Source: Halostagnicola kamekurae
GTDB lineage: Archaea; Halobacteriota; Halobacteria; Halobacteriales; Natrialbaceae
DNA length: 64,000 nucleotides
Reading direction: 5' to 3'
Assembly (NCBI RefSeq): GCF_900116205.1
Contig: NZ_FOZS01000004.1
Coordinates: forward strand, 402,895-466,894
Shown here: positions 20,488 to 28,824 of the stretch, one piece after another
Layout of the letters: every line of letters starts with the position of its first letter
How positions within the stretch are numbered: the first letter of the stretch is position 1
Notes under the pieces: generated by a model
Database searches by the model: none
What the model saw: the letters and a program-made list of their open reading frames with translations, nothing else
Told to the model about the DNA's origin: nothing
Made by a program: the position numbers and the translations under genes

Positions 20488-21479
20488 GCAGACTCACCCC
20501 CGTTAGCCGAGATGGTCGGATCGAAGTACGCGTAGAGAACGTCCGCGACGAGGTTCGCGATGATAACAGCCAGCGCCATGATGAACACTGCGGCCTGTAC
20601 GAGCGGGTAGTCCTGTTGCTGGATAGCTAACACCAGTTCCCGGCCGATACCGGGCCAGCTAAAGACCACCTCGAGCAGGATCAGTCCCTGGAATATCATC
20701 CCCAGTCGGAGCGTGAAGTACGTCAAGATGGGGAGCATCGAGTTCCGGCCCGCTCGAGCCAGTTGTTGGGTCTCCGTGAGTCCCTTCGCCCGATGAAGCT
20801 TGAGGAACTCGGAACCTCGCTTCTCGACGACCCCGTTGCGAGCTAACAACAGGAAATCGCCGCTGTAGTAGAGGACGGCGATGGCGAAGGGGAGCATGTA
20901 GTGATGCAAGAAGTCGAGCGAGACGAACGTCTCGAAATAGCCCTCGGGAGTCGCCCGAATCGAACGCATTCCGAGCGCCGGGACGATCTCCAGATTGTAC
21001 GCGAAGACGATAATGAAGAATATCGCCGTGATGAACACCGGCGTCGAGCGTAACAGCGTCGTCGAAACGATACTTGCCTTTTCGAAGCGGCTACCGCGAT
21101 TCCAGCCGGCGTACATGCCCGTCAGGGAACTGAGGACTGCCGTCGTCACCAGTGCCGGCACGAGCAGGATGAGCGAGTTGATCAACCGCGGCTCGAGGAC
21201 CGTCCAAACCGGCTGACTGCGCAGGATCGAGTAGCCAAAGTTGAATGTCAGTAGGCTCGTGAGATAGCTGACGTACTGGCTCCACATCGGCTCGTCGAGA
21301 CCGTACGTCGAGCGGATTTCAGTAATCTGTTCCTGATTGAGGTTGCCAGAGGTGACCAGAGCCTCGAAGGGACTTCCCGGTAGCAGCCGCAGAACGACGA
21401 ATATCACCGAGACGGCGACGAGTGTCAGCAATATCGAAATTGCCAGACGCTTGAGGAGGAACCGCTGGAATTTCGTCAT
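20484..21479 (-). CDS. OppB/DppB-type ABC permease
   Basis: A 331-residue permease. The N-terminal helix is near residues 10-32 and the EAA loop (HRAKGLTETQQLARAGRNSM) is near 230. Length and the opening LLKRLAISILLTLVAVSVIFVVLRLLPG are typical of the OppB half of family 5 importers. It pairs with OppC to form the channel. Its ATG overlaps the TGA of a short ORF that bridges the gap to the binding protein. Confidence 0.92.
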   Translation of the reverse strand: MTKFQRFLLKRLAISILLTLVAVSVIFVVLRLLPGSPFEALVTSGNLNQEQITEIRSTYGLDEPMWSQYVSYLTSLLTFNFGYSILRSQPVWTVLEPRLINSLILLVPALVTTAVLSSLTGMYAGWNRGSRFEKASIVSTTLLRSTPVFITAIFFIIVFAYNLEIVPALGMRSIRATPEGYFETFVSLDFLHHYMLPFAIAVLYYSGDFLLLARNGVVEKRGSEFLKLHRAKGLTETQQLARAGRNSMLPILTYFTLRLGMIFQGLILLEVVFSWPGIGRELVLAIQQQDYPLVQAAVFIMALAVIIANLVADVLYAYFDPTISANGGESA

Positions 21480-21661
21480 CGATCTCCCTCCATCGCGTTA
21501 ATTGGAATCGCGACGGCCGAATCATGCGCAGCAATTCGTACAGCAGAGGCCGGTTCAGTATCGGGGGAGACCCGTGTCAGGTCGGGCGCGTGATTCGCGC
21601 CGAGACGGTTCCGCTGCCATTGGCATTGTCGTAGTGTCGTCTGCTCCATCGTCGAGTTCAT
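21476..21661 (-). CDS. Possible 61-residue coupled ORF between oppA and oppB
   Basis: The ATG at 21659-21661 overlaps the stop of the binding-protein gene and the TGA overlaps the oppB start (ATGA), so it could carry ribosomes across the gap. The product begins MNSTMEQTTLRQCQWQRNRL, has no membrane segment, and resembles nothing recognised. It may be only a coupling leader, or chance in a 180-base gap. The bias in its third positions is weak. Confidence 0.3.
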   Translation of the reverse strand: MNSTMEQTTLRQCQWQRNRLGANHAPDLTRVSPDTEPASAVRIAAHDSAVAIPINAMEGDR

Positions 21662-23568
21662 GAGAAATCCGCCTGTTCGAGTTCTTCCCTGCGCTTGTAG
21701 GTGTTTTCGGGCTGAATACGATCGACGAACGCGCCCCACGCCTCACCGTTAGGATAGCGGAGGTTGTCGTTGCCGTCCCAGGTGTACCCCGCCCGCTCGA
21801 GGATGTGCCGCGCCTCCTCGATGTCGGTTGTGTATTCTGTCGTCTCCGGGTTGTGCCACTGGGTGAGCGGCGAGATCGGGTTCTCGCCCGGCGGGACCGT
21901 CGCTTCTCCCTGCAAGAAGTCGTCGATGAACGCCTGTGAGTCGATCGACTTCGCCAACGCCACGCGAAACTCCTTGTCGCGGACGAGCGGACATGAGAAC
22001 ATGAGCTTCCCGTCGAGCGGGGCGTAACTTCCGGCTGAAACCTGTTCGATCCCGTTTTCGTTCGCCGCGCGCTCGGCCTGCAGCGTCGACAGGTTCGTTC
22101 CGATCGCGTGAATCGACCCGCTCTGGAGCGAACCGATCAGGGCGTCGACGTTGCTGACGTTGATCCAGATGACCCGATCGACGCCGGGCCCGCGTTCGAC
22201 TTGATCGCCGAGCGCATCGGCCCGCCAGTCGTCGTCGAACATCCAGTGGTCGTCGTTACGCGAGGCGGAAAATCGTGTACCTTGCTCCCATGTTTCGAAC
22301 TCGAAAGGGCCAGTTCCGACGGGTTCATCCGGGTTGTGCTGGGACGGGTTGTCGACGTCCTCCCACCGGTGTTTCGGGAGGATAACGCTCCGGACGACTC
22401 GCTGGGTCATAAACGCCGCATCAGGGTTCGACAGGTTGAACCGCACCTCGAGATCACCGAGCACCTCGACCGATTCGATCGGATCGTAGAACGGGACCTG
22501 ACTCGAGGACGCGTATTCCTGATAGAGATCGACTGTAAACGCCACGTCCTCGGCGGTGAACGCTTCGCCGTCGTGCCATTCGACGCCCTCGCGGAGTTCG
22601 AGTTCGACCGTCGTTTCGTCGACGAATCCGCCGTCAGTCGCGAGCGCGGGAACCACATCGAGATCCGGCGTTGCGTCGAACAGGCCGTCGTAGATGAACG
22701 TGAGACGTTTCGCCTCTGCACCGCCTGCAGCCCACGGCAAGTTCAGCGAGTTCATCGACGTCGAAACGCCCTTGACGTAGGTCCGGTTATCCGTCTCGGG
22801 TTGGAGGTTGACCTCCGTCCAGACGAACGAGTCCATCGTCGGACCGTTACCGGGCGTCTCCACGTAGCCGCTCCACATCTCCGTGTTCACCGCCGTGACG
22901 ATGTTCGGAAAGAGCGTGATCAACGCGCCGACGTCCTCGGCGAATAGCTCCTGTGCCCGATCGACGAGTTCCTCTCGTTCGTCCCGATCAGTCGTCCGAG
23001 CCTGTTCGATGAGTATTTCCTGAAGTTCGGGGTGATAGTAGTTGTCGTAGTTCGAGAGCGATCCCTTCGTCCGGCGCATCAATAGCGGATTCGGATCGAG
23101 CCCTCGCTGCGGATCAGGTCCATGGGTGCTCATCGAGATTACCGCCTCGAGTCCCTTCGTCGACCAGCTTTGGGCGTAGAGCTGATTCATCGGCCGGTCG
23201 TTGAGCTGCACTGCGATTCCCAGGTCGTTGAGCCTTCGTTGTACCATGAATGCGTGTTCGCGCATCCACGGGTCGTCCTCACTCGAGAACTCGACCGGAA
23301 GCGGGTCGAGTACCGCACCCCCAGTCGCGCTGTACTCGAGTGGCGGGGAATCAGCGTCGATCGTTTCCCAATCCCGCCAATACTGAGTCTCGACAGTTTT
23401 TGGTACGCCGTCTGGTATATCTGGCTCGAGACTCTGGCCACGGCTGTCAGTACAACCGGCGAAGGTACCGGCACCGACTACGGACGCGGCCGTGGCGAGG
23501 TAGCTGCGTCTCGTGAGTCGGTTGGGTTGATCCCGAGCCGAACCTTCATGGTTTTTTCTCAGCGTCAT
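21658..23568 (-). CDS. Family 5 extracellular solute-binding lipoprotein (OppA/DppA-like)
   Basis: A 636-residue binding protein. A twin-arginine export signal (RLTRRSYLATAASVVG) is followed by the lipobox AGC at Cys39, the usual haloarchaeal lipid anchor. The mature protein has the family 5 fold; WHDGEAFTAEDVAFTVDLY is a typical family block. It delivers oligopeptides or related ligands to the OppB/OppC channel. First gene of the operon oppA, short ORF, oppB, oppC, oppDF. Substrate cannot be told from sequence. Confidence 0.9.
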   Translation of the reverse strand: MTLRKNHEGSARDQPNRLTRRSYLATAASVVGAGTFAGCTDSRGQSLEPDIPDGVPKTVETQYWRDWETIDADSPPLEYSATGGAVLDPLPVEFSSEDDPWMREHAFMVQRRLNDLGIAVQLNDRPMNQLYAQSWSTKGLEAVISMSTHGPDPQRGLDPNPLLMRRTKGSLSNYDNYYHPELQEILIEQARTTDRDEREELVDRAQELFAEDVGALITLFPNIVTAVNTEMWSGYVETPGNGPTMDSFVWTEVNLQPETDNRTYVKGVSTSMNSLNLPWAAGGAEAKRLTFIYDGLFDATPDLDVVPALATDGGFVDETTVELELREGVEWHDGEAFTAEDVAFTVDLYQEYASSSQVPFYDPIESVEVLGDLEVRFNLSNPDAAFMTQRVVRSVILPKHRWEDVDNPSQHNPDEPVGTGPFEFETWEQGTRFSASRNDDHWMFDDDWRADALGDQVERGPGVDRVIWINVSNVDALIGSLQSGSIHAIGTNLSTLQAERAANENGIEQVSAGSYAPLDGKLMFSCPLVRDKEFRVALAKSIDSQAFIDDFLQGEATVPPGENPISPLTQWHNPETTEYTTDIEEARHILERAGYTWDGNDNLRYPNGEAWGAFVDRIQPENTYKRREELEQADFS

Positions 23569-23671
23569 CCACCCCCATGTTATGAGGTGACTAGAATCGT
23601 ATTATCCCCTATTGGGATCGATGAGGATCATTTATTAAATGGGGGCAGATATTTTGGTCGCTGATCGGCCG

Positions 23672-24325
23672 TTAGTTCCGTGGACCATAGATGAGTTCGA
23701 GGAGGGTTCGTTCCGCGGTTCGGAGTCGCTCGCTCACCGTCGATTGTGCGATGTCGAGTTCGGCGGCGAGGTCCGTCGCGGATGTTTCTCGAGGAATGTC
23801 GAAGTAGCCATTGTCGTAAGCCGTCTCGAGGACTGCCAGTTGCTCGTCGGTAAGCTTCGAGACGAGAACCTCCGTCAGTCGGCCACTGTCGAGCGGTTCA
23901 CCCGGCTCCTCGTTTTGCGTGACAGAGAGCAGTTCGAACTCGCCAAGTGTGTCCTGAATCTCGTCTGCCAGCGACCGGAACTGATCCCAGTCCCGGGCGG
24001 TAACGACGACCTCGAAGACGCCGTTTTGCAACACGATTCGGTTCGGGATCGCTTCCTGTCGCAACACGAGGCTCAAGATAAACGGATACGATTCGTTCGC
24101 CAAGATGGTGAGTCGCCTGATCTCGAGGTCGTCCGACTCGGTCGGAACTTCGCTGCTGTAGAACAACGACACGCCGGAGATCTCCTCGAGGACTCGCTCC
24201 GGCGTAAACGGATCGTTCGATGCAACTGTCAGTGACTCGATCCACGTTCCGTCCTCGACGTAGAACGCGTTGTCCAGTTCGATACTTCGAATGTTGCCCA
24301 GCGCCCGGCAAAGCTTAGCCAGCAC
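23672..24325 (-). CDS. Bat-type helix-turn-helix regulator, start unclear
   Basis: A 217-residue regulator of the bacterio-opsin-activator (HTH_10) family. A mixed sensor-like region fills residues 1-150 and the HTH lies at about 155-210 (LTDEQLAVLETAYDNGYFDIPRETSATDLAAELDIAQSTVSERLRTAE, in two parts). The GTG at 24325 seems too late: the same frame runs on upstream to a stop at about 24408 and encodes the strand PILRVEFTTATTG normally found at the start of these proteins, but contains no ATG, GTG or TTG. A frameshift or rare start is possible. It lies upstream of the oppA promoter and may regulate that operon. Confidence 0.75.
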   Translation of the reverse strand: MLAKLCRALGNIRSIELDNAFYVEDGTWIESLTVASNDPFTPERVLEEISGVSLFYSSEVPTESDDLEIRRLTILANESYPFILSLVLRQEAIPNRIVLQNGVFEVVVTARDWDQFRSLADEIQDTLGEFELLSVTQNEEPGEPLDSGRLTEVLVSKLTDEQLAVLETAYDNGYFDIPRETSATDLAAELDIAQSTVSERLRTAERTLLELIYGPRN

Positions 24326-24427
24326 ACCAGTCGTCGCGGTCGTAAACTCAACGCGTAGGATCGGTACCCCTCCGTACGGAGAGAGGAAAACCCAGCCACA
24401 TATACTTCACGCTGTTCGGCCGCTCAC

Positions 24428-24850
24428 TCAATCCCCCTCGGACGAGTATGCTCTCTCGGATGCCGCGGAAGCGCCAGCGGAATCCCCATCGATCCGTTCC
24501 AGTACGGCGAGCGTGCCAGTCGCGTACGCGACGAATCCAGCCCCGGTGATCAAGAATCCGAGTCCGAGGCGCAGTTCGTCGGAAACATCTAACAACGGGC
24601 TGACACCGATGAGCGCAGCCAGCGTAACGAGTCCGACACTGAGCCCCGTCCAGCGTTTGTCGTTCCAGGTCTCTCCGGTCGCGTACGCCGGGTAGCGATT
24701 GCCAATGTGGAGGGTGAGTTTGAGCCCACAGACCCAGCAAAGCCCCGTGACGAGCGCGAGACTGGGATATCGGCCGATCCAGTACAGACCGATGGACACT
24801 GCACATCCAACGAGAAGGGCGACGAGCGTGTCTCGAGCGGTTCGTTGCAT
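24428..24850 (-). CDS. Four-helix membrane protein, unknown function
   Basis: A 140-residue protein with four hydrophobic segments, about residues 8-25, 30-48, 70-88 and 95-115. The C-terminal 25 residues are Ala/Ser/Glu-rich and cytoplasmic or disordered. No charged residues in the membrane suggest a transport path. It precedes the Bat-type regulator on the same strand; the ATG at 24850 has an AT-rich element (AATATTTTTCC) about 30 bases upstream. Confidence 0.7.
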   Translation of the reverse strand: MQRTARDTLVALLVGCAVSIGLYWIGRYPSLALVTGLCWVCGLKLTLHIGNRYPAYATGETWNDKRWTGLSVGLVTLAALIGVSPLLDVSDELRLGLGFLITGAGFVAYATGTLAVLERIDGDSAGASAASERAYSSEGD

Positions 24851-25024
24851 ACGTTACCTAATGCTATACTACCGGAAAAATATTTGTGAACGGTTTATCA
24901 GTAATGGACGGACCACCGTCTATCATCGCATCTCGGTATTGACCTCGCTGGCGGACCGGTTCAAGAATCGGCAACGGAATCAGCGTTCTCGAGGCATCGA
25001 TACGACGGACGACGAGTCCGTATT

Positions 25025-26296
25025 CTAGTCGCTATCGAGCAAAGACAACGCGGTTCGTGAGAGCACTGAAACGCCGATCGGGAGACACTCCTCGTCGACG
25101 TCGAACGTCGGCGTGTGATGACCGCCCGGATTGCTCGCACCGATACCGACGTACGTGGCTTTGCCGCCGTTTTCGGCGACGGTCTTCATCAGATACGTGG
25201 CGTCTTCGCTCGCATCGAGCGTCCCGCTGCGACGGGGAGACTCGACCGCCTCGAGTTCGGTCGCGCTTTCGTATACGGCATCGACCATCTCTTCGTCACA
25301 GTCTTGCCGTATCGATTGTCCGATGACTCGGACGTCCATCTCACAGCCGTGCATCTCCGCGGCGTGCTCGAGGCAATCGTACACGGATTCTTTCATATAC
25401 TCCATCAGCTCGGTCGACCCGCCCCGTACTTCCGCTTTCGCGGTCGCCGAGTCGGCGATGACGTTCGCCGCGTTCTCCGATCGGATCTCGCCGATATTCA
25501 CTCGAGTCGTCCCATCACCGTGGCGGGGAATCGCGTACATGTTGTTCGCCGCGGTGATCAAGGCTTGCACAGCGTTGTGGCCGTCGTGTGGTGCGGTACC
25601 GGCGTGTGCCGACGTTCCGTCGAAGGAAATGTCAAACCGGCAGAGTGCGAGCGCTTCGTCGAGTCCGGCGACGACTTCGCCGGCCGGCAGGTCGAGTCCG
25701 ACGTGGGTACCCATCAGATAGTCAATATCAGAGAGATGATCGGTGTTTGCCATCGCCTTTCCACCGCCAAGGAGTTCTTCGGAAGGTTGGAAGAAAACTT
25801 TGAAAGTACCACTGAAATCGCTCTCCGAGACCTCCTTGAGAACCCCAAGTCCAATTGTTATGTGCGCATCATGGCCACAAGCGTGCATAAATCCGTCATT
25901 AGTTGACTGGAAGTCGTTTGCGCTCGGAAAATGGCTCGCATCAGTGGATTCAGTTATCGGGAGGGCATCGATATCCACCCGGAGACCGACGCAGGGACCG
26001 TCGCCGTTGTCGACGACCGCGGCCGCGCCGGTATTGCCACCGGCTATCTTCTCGAACACGTCGGGCCGGTCGATATCGTTCCGAGCGCGCTCCAGCCACG
26101 TGGCTAACTCCCGTTCGTCCGGAACGCCGAGTCTCTCGTTCGGGTCGATAGCGTCGGGACCAACGTGGATTTCGTCCGCACCGATTCGCTCGATCTCGTC
26201 GACGATTTTCGCGGTCGTCCAGAACTCGCACCAGCCCGGTTCGGGGTGTTCGTGAAACGCGCGTCGCAACTCGACCAGTTCACTCGCCTCTGCCAT
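25025..26296 (-). CDS. M20 family metallo-amidohydrolase (AbgA/AbgB or aminoacylase-like)
   Basis: A 423-residue zinc enzyme that removes acyl or aminobenzoyl groups from amino acids. The opening RRAFHEHPEPGW (11-22) is typical of the AbgA/HipO branch. HACGHDAH near residue 137 provides Cys and His ligands, FQPSEE the acidic pair, MGTHVG a His, and GGHHTP the C-terminal His. The start is the ATG at 26296, about 27 bases after the TATA-like TATTTATAA, rather than ATG 26317. The gene lies beside a two-gene membrane module that may import its substrate. Confidence 0.88.
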   Translation of the reverse strand: MAEASELVELRRAFHEHPEPGWCEFWTTAKIVDEIERIGADEIHVGPDAIDPNERLGVPDERELATWLERARNDIDRPDVFEKIAGGNTGAAAVVDNGDGPCVGLRVDIDALPITESTDASHFPSANDFQSTNDGFMHACGHDAHITIGLGVLKEVSESDFSGTFKVFFQPSEELLGGGKAMANTDHLSDIDYLMGTHVGLDLPAGEVVAGLDEALALCRFDISFDGTSAHAGTAPHDGHNAVQALITAANNMYAIPRHGDGTTRVNIGEIRSENAANVIADSATAKAEVRGGSTELMEYMKESVYDCLEHAAEMHGCEMDVRVIGQSIRQDCDEEMVDAVYESATELEAVESPRRSGTLDASEDATYLMKTVAENGGKATYVGIGASNPGGHHTPTFDVDEECLPIGVSVLSRTALSLLDSD

Positions 26297-26318
26297 AGAG
26301 TAACATGGCAATACCAAC

Positions 26319-26327
26319 TATTTATAA
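26319..26327 (-). promoter_or_regulatory. TATA element of the M20 amidohydrolase gene
   Basis: Forward TATTTATAA (minus-strand TTATAAATA) is centred 27 bases before the ATG at 26296, which supports that start and a leaderless mRNA. Confidence 0.6.
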
Positions 26328-26399
26328 TTTCCCAAGGCGGCGTTACAGAAAGACGGCCGAAATCGAGTTAGACCGCAGAAAGGTGCCGGAACGGGCGTC

Positions 26400-27119
26400 T
26401 CACGAACTCGTCTCGATCATACCGCGTTGCCACATGAGTTTCGCAGCGTAGATCGTGCCGAACACGGAGACGACGATCACGGCGTAGATCGGAAGGCCGG
26501 GGAGGAACGCGAAGTATCCGAGATCCATCAACACCGTCATCACCAGCGCGATAGAGAAAGCGACCGCGGCTATCTTCGGGTAGTCCCGTCCGAACTGCGC
26601 GAAAATCGCACCGAAGATCGCAGGCACCAGGTAGGACTCGAGGGCGTTCCGGACGAATTCGGGAAGCGCCTCGAACACGGGAACGAGCGCGAGGGCACCG
26701 ACGGTCAATATCGTGATGTTCACGAAAATCGACCCGGCGATCGCGATGGTCGAGATGATGCTCCCGCGGGGGGTCCCCGCTTCGACATCGGCGCTCTCCT
26801 GTGCTGCAGCAGCACACGGTAAGCGGAGGTTCGAGATGTTACCCGACAGGAACGCCATGTACGTCCCGGGAATACCGAGAACCGGATAGTACGAGATGGG
26901 TTCAATGAACCAGATGATCCCGAACGTGGTCGCGACGGACACGAATCCGCCGACTATCGCCCCCGTCGGCGGGATAATCTCGAACACGGCGAGCAAGACG
27001 AGCGCCGGCCCGAACGAAAAGGCGACGGCGAGCAGACTCGTTATTCGCCCCCATTTGTTGATATATGGGATGAAATCCGATTCGTAGACGCTCTCACCTG
27101 AACCCGACGGTGGCGACAT
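26400..27119 (-). CDS. Multi-span membrane protein, partner of the DUF5058-like gene
   Basis: A 239-residue protein with about six hydrophobic segments. The first two are near residues 30-50 (LLAVAFSFGPALVLLAVFEII) and 55-75. The ATG at 27119 (MSPPSGSGES) lies three bases after the stop of the upstream gene, so they form one transcription unit. The two likely form a heteromeric transporter. It ends 100 bases before the M20 promoter, on the same strand. No ATPase or known permease motif is seen. Confidence 0.75.
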   Translation of the reverse strand: MSPPSGSGESVYESDFIPYINKWGRITSLLAVAFSFGPALVLLAVFEIIPPTGAIVGGFVSVATTFGIIWFIEPISYYPVLGIPGTYMAFLSGNISNLRLPCAAAAQESADVEAGTPRGSIISTIAIAGSIFVNITILTVGALALVPVFEALPEFVRNALESYLVPAIFGAIFAQFGRDYPKIAAVAFSIALVMTVLMDLGYFAFLPGLPIYAVIVVSVFGTIYAAKLMWQRGMIETSS

Positions 27120-27121
27120 CG

Positions 27122-27871
27122 TCACCACCCCCCTCCGGCGACCATGTGAACACCTATTCCGACGACGAGGCCGACCGCCATCGACGTCCCCAGCGCCCAT
27201 TCTCTGATCCACTGAACGTCGTTCTCATCAGCTATCTTCAATAGCGACAGCATGACTAACCCTCCGATCGCAAGGGATCCCGTTTCGGGAGCCCCGGCCG
27301 TGACTTCCCCGGAGACGAAATACGCGAACGCCCCGAGCATCGCGCCGGAGGTGACGATCGGGAGCAGTTTCTCCCGCCCGCCGACGATTTTCTGTCTCGC
27401 CTTCTCCATGTGCGGCGTCCCGACAGCCGCGACGATCAACCACCCGATACCGCCGAGGGTCATCGTCCAGACTGCAGTCGCGAACGCTCTCTCGGTAATT
27501 CCCTCGTCGCCAAACCCGAATCCGAGCTGGGAAACCCCCAGTTCCGCGGCCGGGAGTTCGAAGGCGACGGATCCGATGACGGACAGTCGCATCCAGGCAA
27601 CTGGCCCGCCGACGACCGCGATAAGTGCGAGCATCGCCGCGAGCACTGCTATTGCAGGGCCGACCGCCGAAATGACCCCAGTTTTCAGCCCGGTTTTGAG
27701 CTGCTCGTCAGATAACCCCATCTTTTTCCCGTTTTTCCACGACCGTCGAAGGAACAGCCCCGCTTGCACTAACACCATCGAGACCACTGGAATCGCCGAG
27801 ATCCAGAGCCAGTTGCTGTTGGCCACATCCATGTAAGCCGGTGCCGCGGCTGTGTTGAGATACCATCCCAT
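27122..27871 (-). CDS. DUF5058-like membrane protein
   Basis: A 249-residue integral membrane protein resembling the DUF5058 family. Hydrophobic helices fall near residues 20-40, 70-92, 130-152, 170-190, 195-212 and 222-245. After the first helix, FLRRSWKNGKKMGLSDEQL is the basic loop seen in the family. The start is ATG 27871 because ATATATAT (27898-27905) lies about 30 bases before it; a TTG lies three codons upstream. Family members often neighbour peptidases, which fits the M20 gene. Function remains unproven. Confidence 0.75.
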   Translation of the reverse strand: MGWYLNTAAAPAYMDVANSNWLWISAIPVVSMVLVQAGLFLRRSWKNGKKMGLSDEQLKTGLKTGVISAVGPAIAVLAAMLALIAVVGGPVAWMRLSVIGSVAFELPAAELGVSQLGFGFGDEGITERAFATAVWTMTLGGIGWLIVAAVGTPHMEKARQKIVGGREKLLPIVTSGAMLGAFAYFVSGEVTAGAPETGSLAIGGLVMLSLLKIADENDVQWIREWALGTSMAVGLVVGIGVHMVAGGGW

Positions 27872-27897
27872 GGTAATCAATAGCTACTACCGAGAAC

Positions 27898-27905
27898 ATA
27901 TATAT
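27898..27905 (-). promoter_or_regulatory. TATA element of the DUF5058-like operon
   Basis: ATATATAT centred about 30 bases before ATG 27871 on the minus strand, giving a nearly leaderless mRNA. Confidence 0.6.
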
Positions 27906-28021
27906 CTGATGTATACAGAACGCGAATACGAACTGAGTTATCCGCTTGACCGTATTGAGAAGGCAGATGGTCAAAACCAGCGGAACCGGCACAACGGAGT
28001 ACGATTTCGCGAATCGGAACG

Positions 28022-28028
28022 TTAAATA
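28022..28028 (+). promoter_or_regulatory. TATA element of the TRIC-type channel gene
   Basis: TTAAATA lies 27-33 bases before ATG 28055. This is the expected spacing and makes 28055, rather than ATG 28028, the likely start. Confidence 0.55.
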
Positions 28029-28054
28029 TGTCGAGTCCGCAGTGTGCAGTCATC

Positions 28055-28705
28055 ATGGGAGGACTACTCGAGCAACTGCTCGGCGACCCGTTTACCGTGA
28101 TGAACGCCGTCGGGCTGATCGCGTTCGCTCTCGTGGGCGCAACGAAAGCGATCCGCGAGCGATTCGATATCTTCGGCGTTACCGTCGTGGGGCTCGCAAC
28201 AGCCTTCGCAGGTGGGGCGACCCGGGACATTTTGGTCGACCGAGTCCCCCTTGCGCTTCGTTCGCTGGGGGAGGTTAGTCTCGGTGTGTTCGGTGTCGCC
28301 CTCGCGATCGGGCTCAGTATGGCCCTCGAGTCGCCCGACGATCACCCCTTTACCGTAGTGGCGGACGCGGTCGGACTCGCCGCGTTTACCACCGCCGGGG
28401 CCATCGTCGCGGCGGACAGCGGCCTGCCGGGTTTCGGAGTGGTCGTCATCGCGACCATCAACGCCGTCGGCGGGGGTGCGATTGCAGATATCCTGTTGGA
28501 CCGAACGCCGTTTATCATGATCGACGACTTCTACGCGAGCTGTGCGGTACTCGGCGGAACGACCTACTGGCTACTCGATACCGCAGGGATTGGTGGCGGA
28601 GCAGCGGCGCTGTGTGCCACAGTCACCGTCGGAACGAGGCTGGCCGCCGTCTACTGTCAGTGGGCGCTTCCGACCCCCCACAACGGTAACGAACAGTTCG
28701 AGTAA
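28055..28705 (+). CDS. TRIC/UPF0126 family membrane channel
   Basis: A 216-residue protein with seven hydrophobic segments built as two repeats. Each repeat carries the conserved glycine-rich kink, AFAGGATRDIL in the first and AVGGGAIADIL in the second. Prokaryotic TRIC homologues form trimeric cation channels; the UPF0126 label covers the same fold (YicG). Divergent from the DUF5058-like operon across 180 bases. Physiological ion is unknown. Confidence 0.87.
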   Translation: MGGLLEQLLGDPFTVMNAVGLIAFALVGATKAIRERFDIFGVTVVGLATAFAGGATRDILVDRVPLALRSLGEVSLGVFGVALAIGLSMALESPDDHPFTVVADAVGLAAFTTAGAIVAADSGLPGFGVVVIATINAVGGGAIADILLDRTPFIMIDDFYASCAVLGGTTYWLLDTAGIGGGAAALCATVTVGTRLAAVYCQWALPTPHNGNEQFE

Positions 28706-28824
28706 CGGTTCGCGACGAACTCGAGTCGGAGAGAAACTCAGATACTGGACTCCGCCGACCGTGTCCCGCTGGTTTCCCGGAAGGTTCGAGGCGACAAGTG
28801 ACGATGGTGATCGGGCGAACCGCG

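Noticed and set aside
22108..22947. 279-codon antisense frame inside the binding-protein gene
   Set aside because: Shadow frame rich in Arg, Val and Asp; the opposite strand carries a lipoprotein with signal and family blocks.
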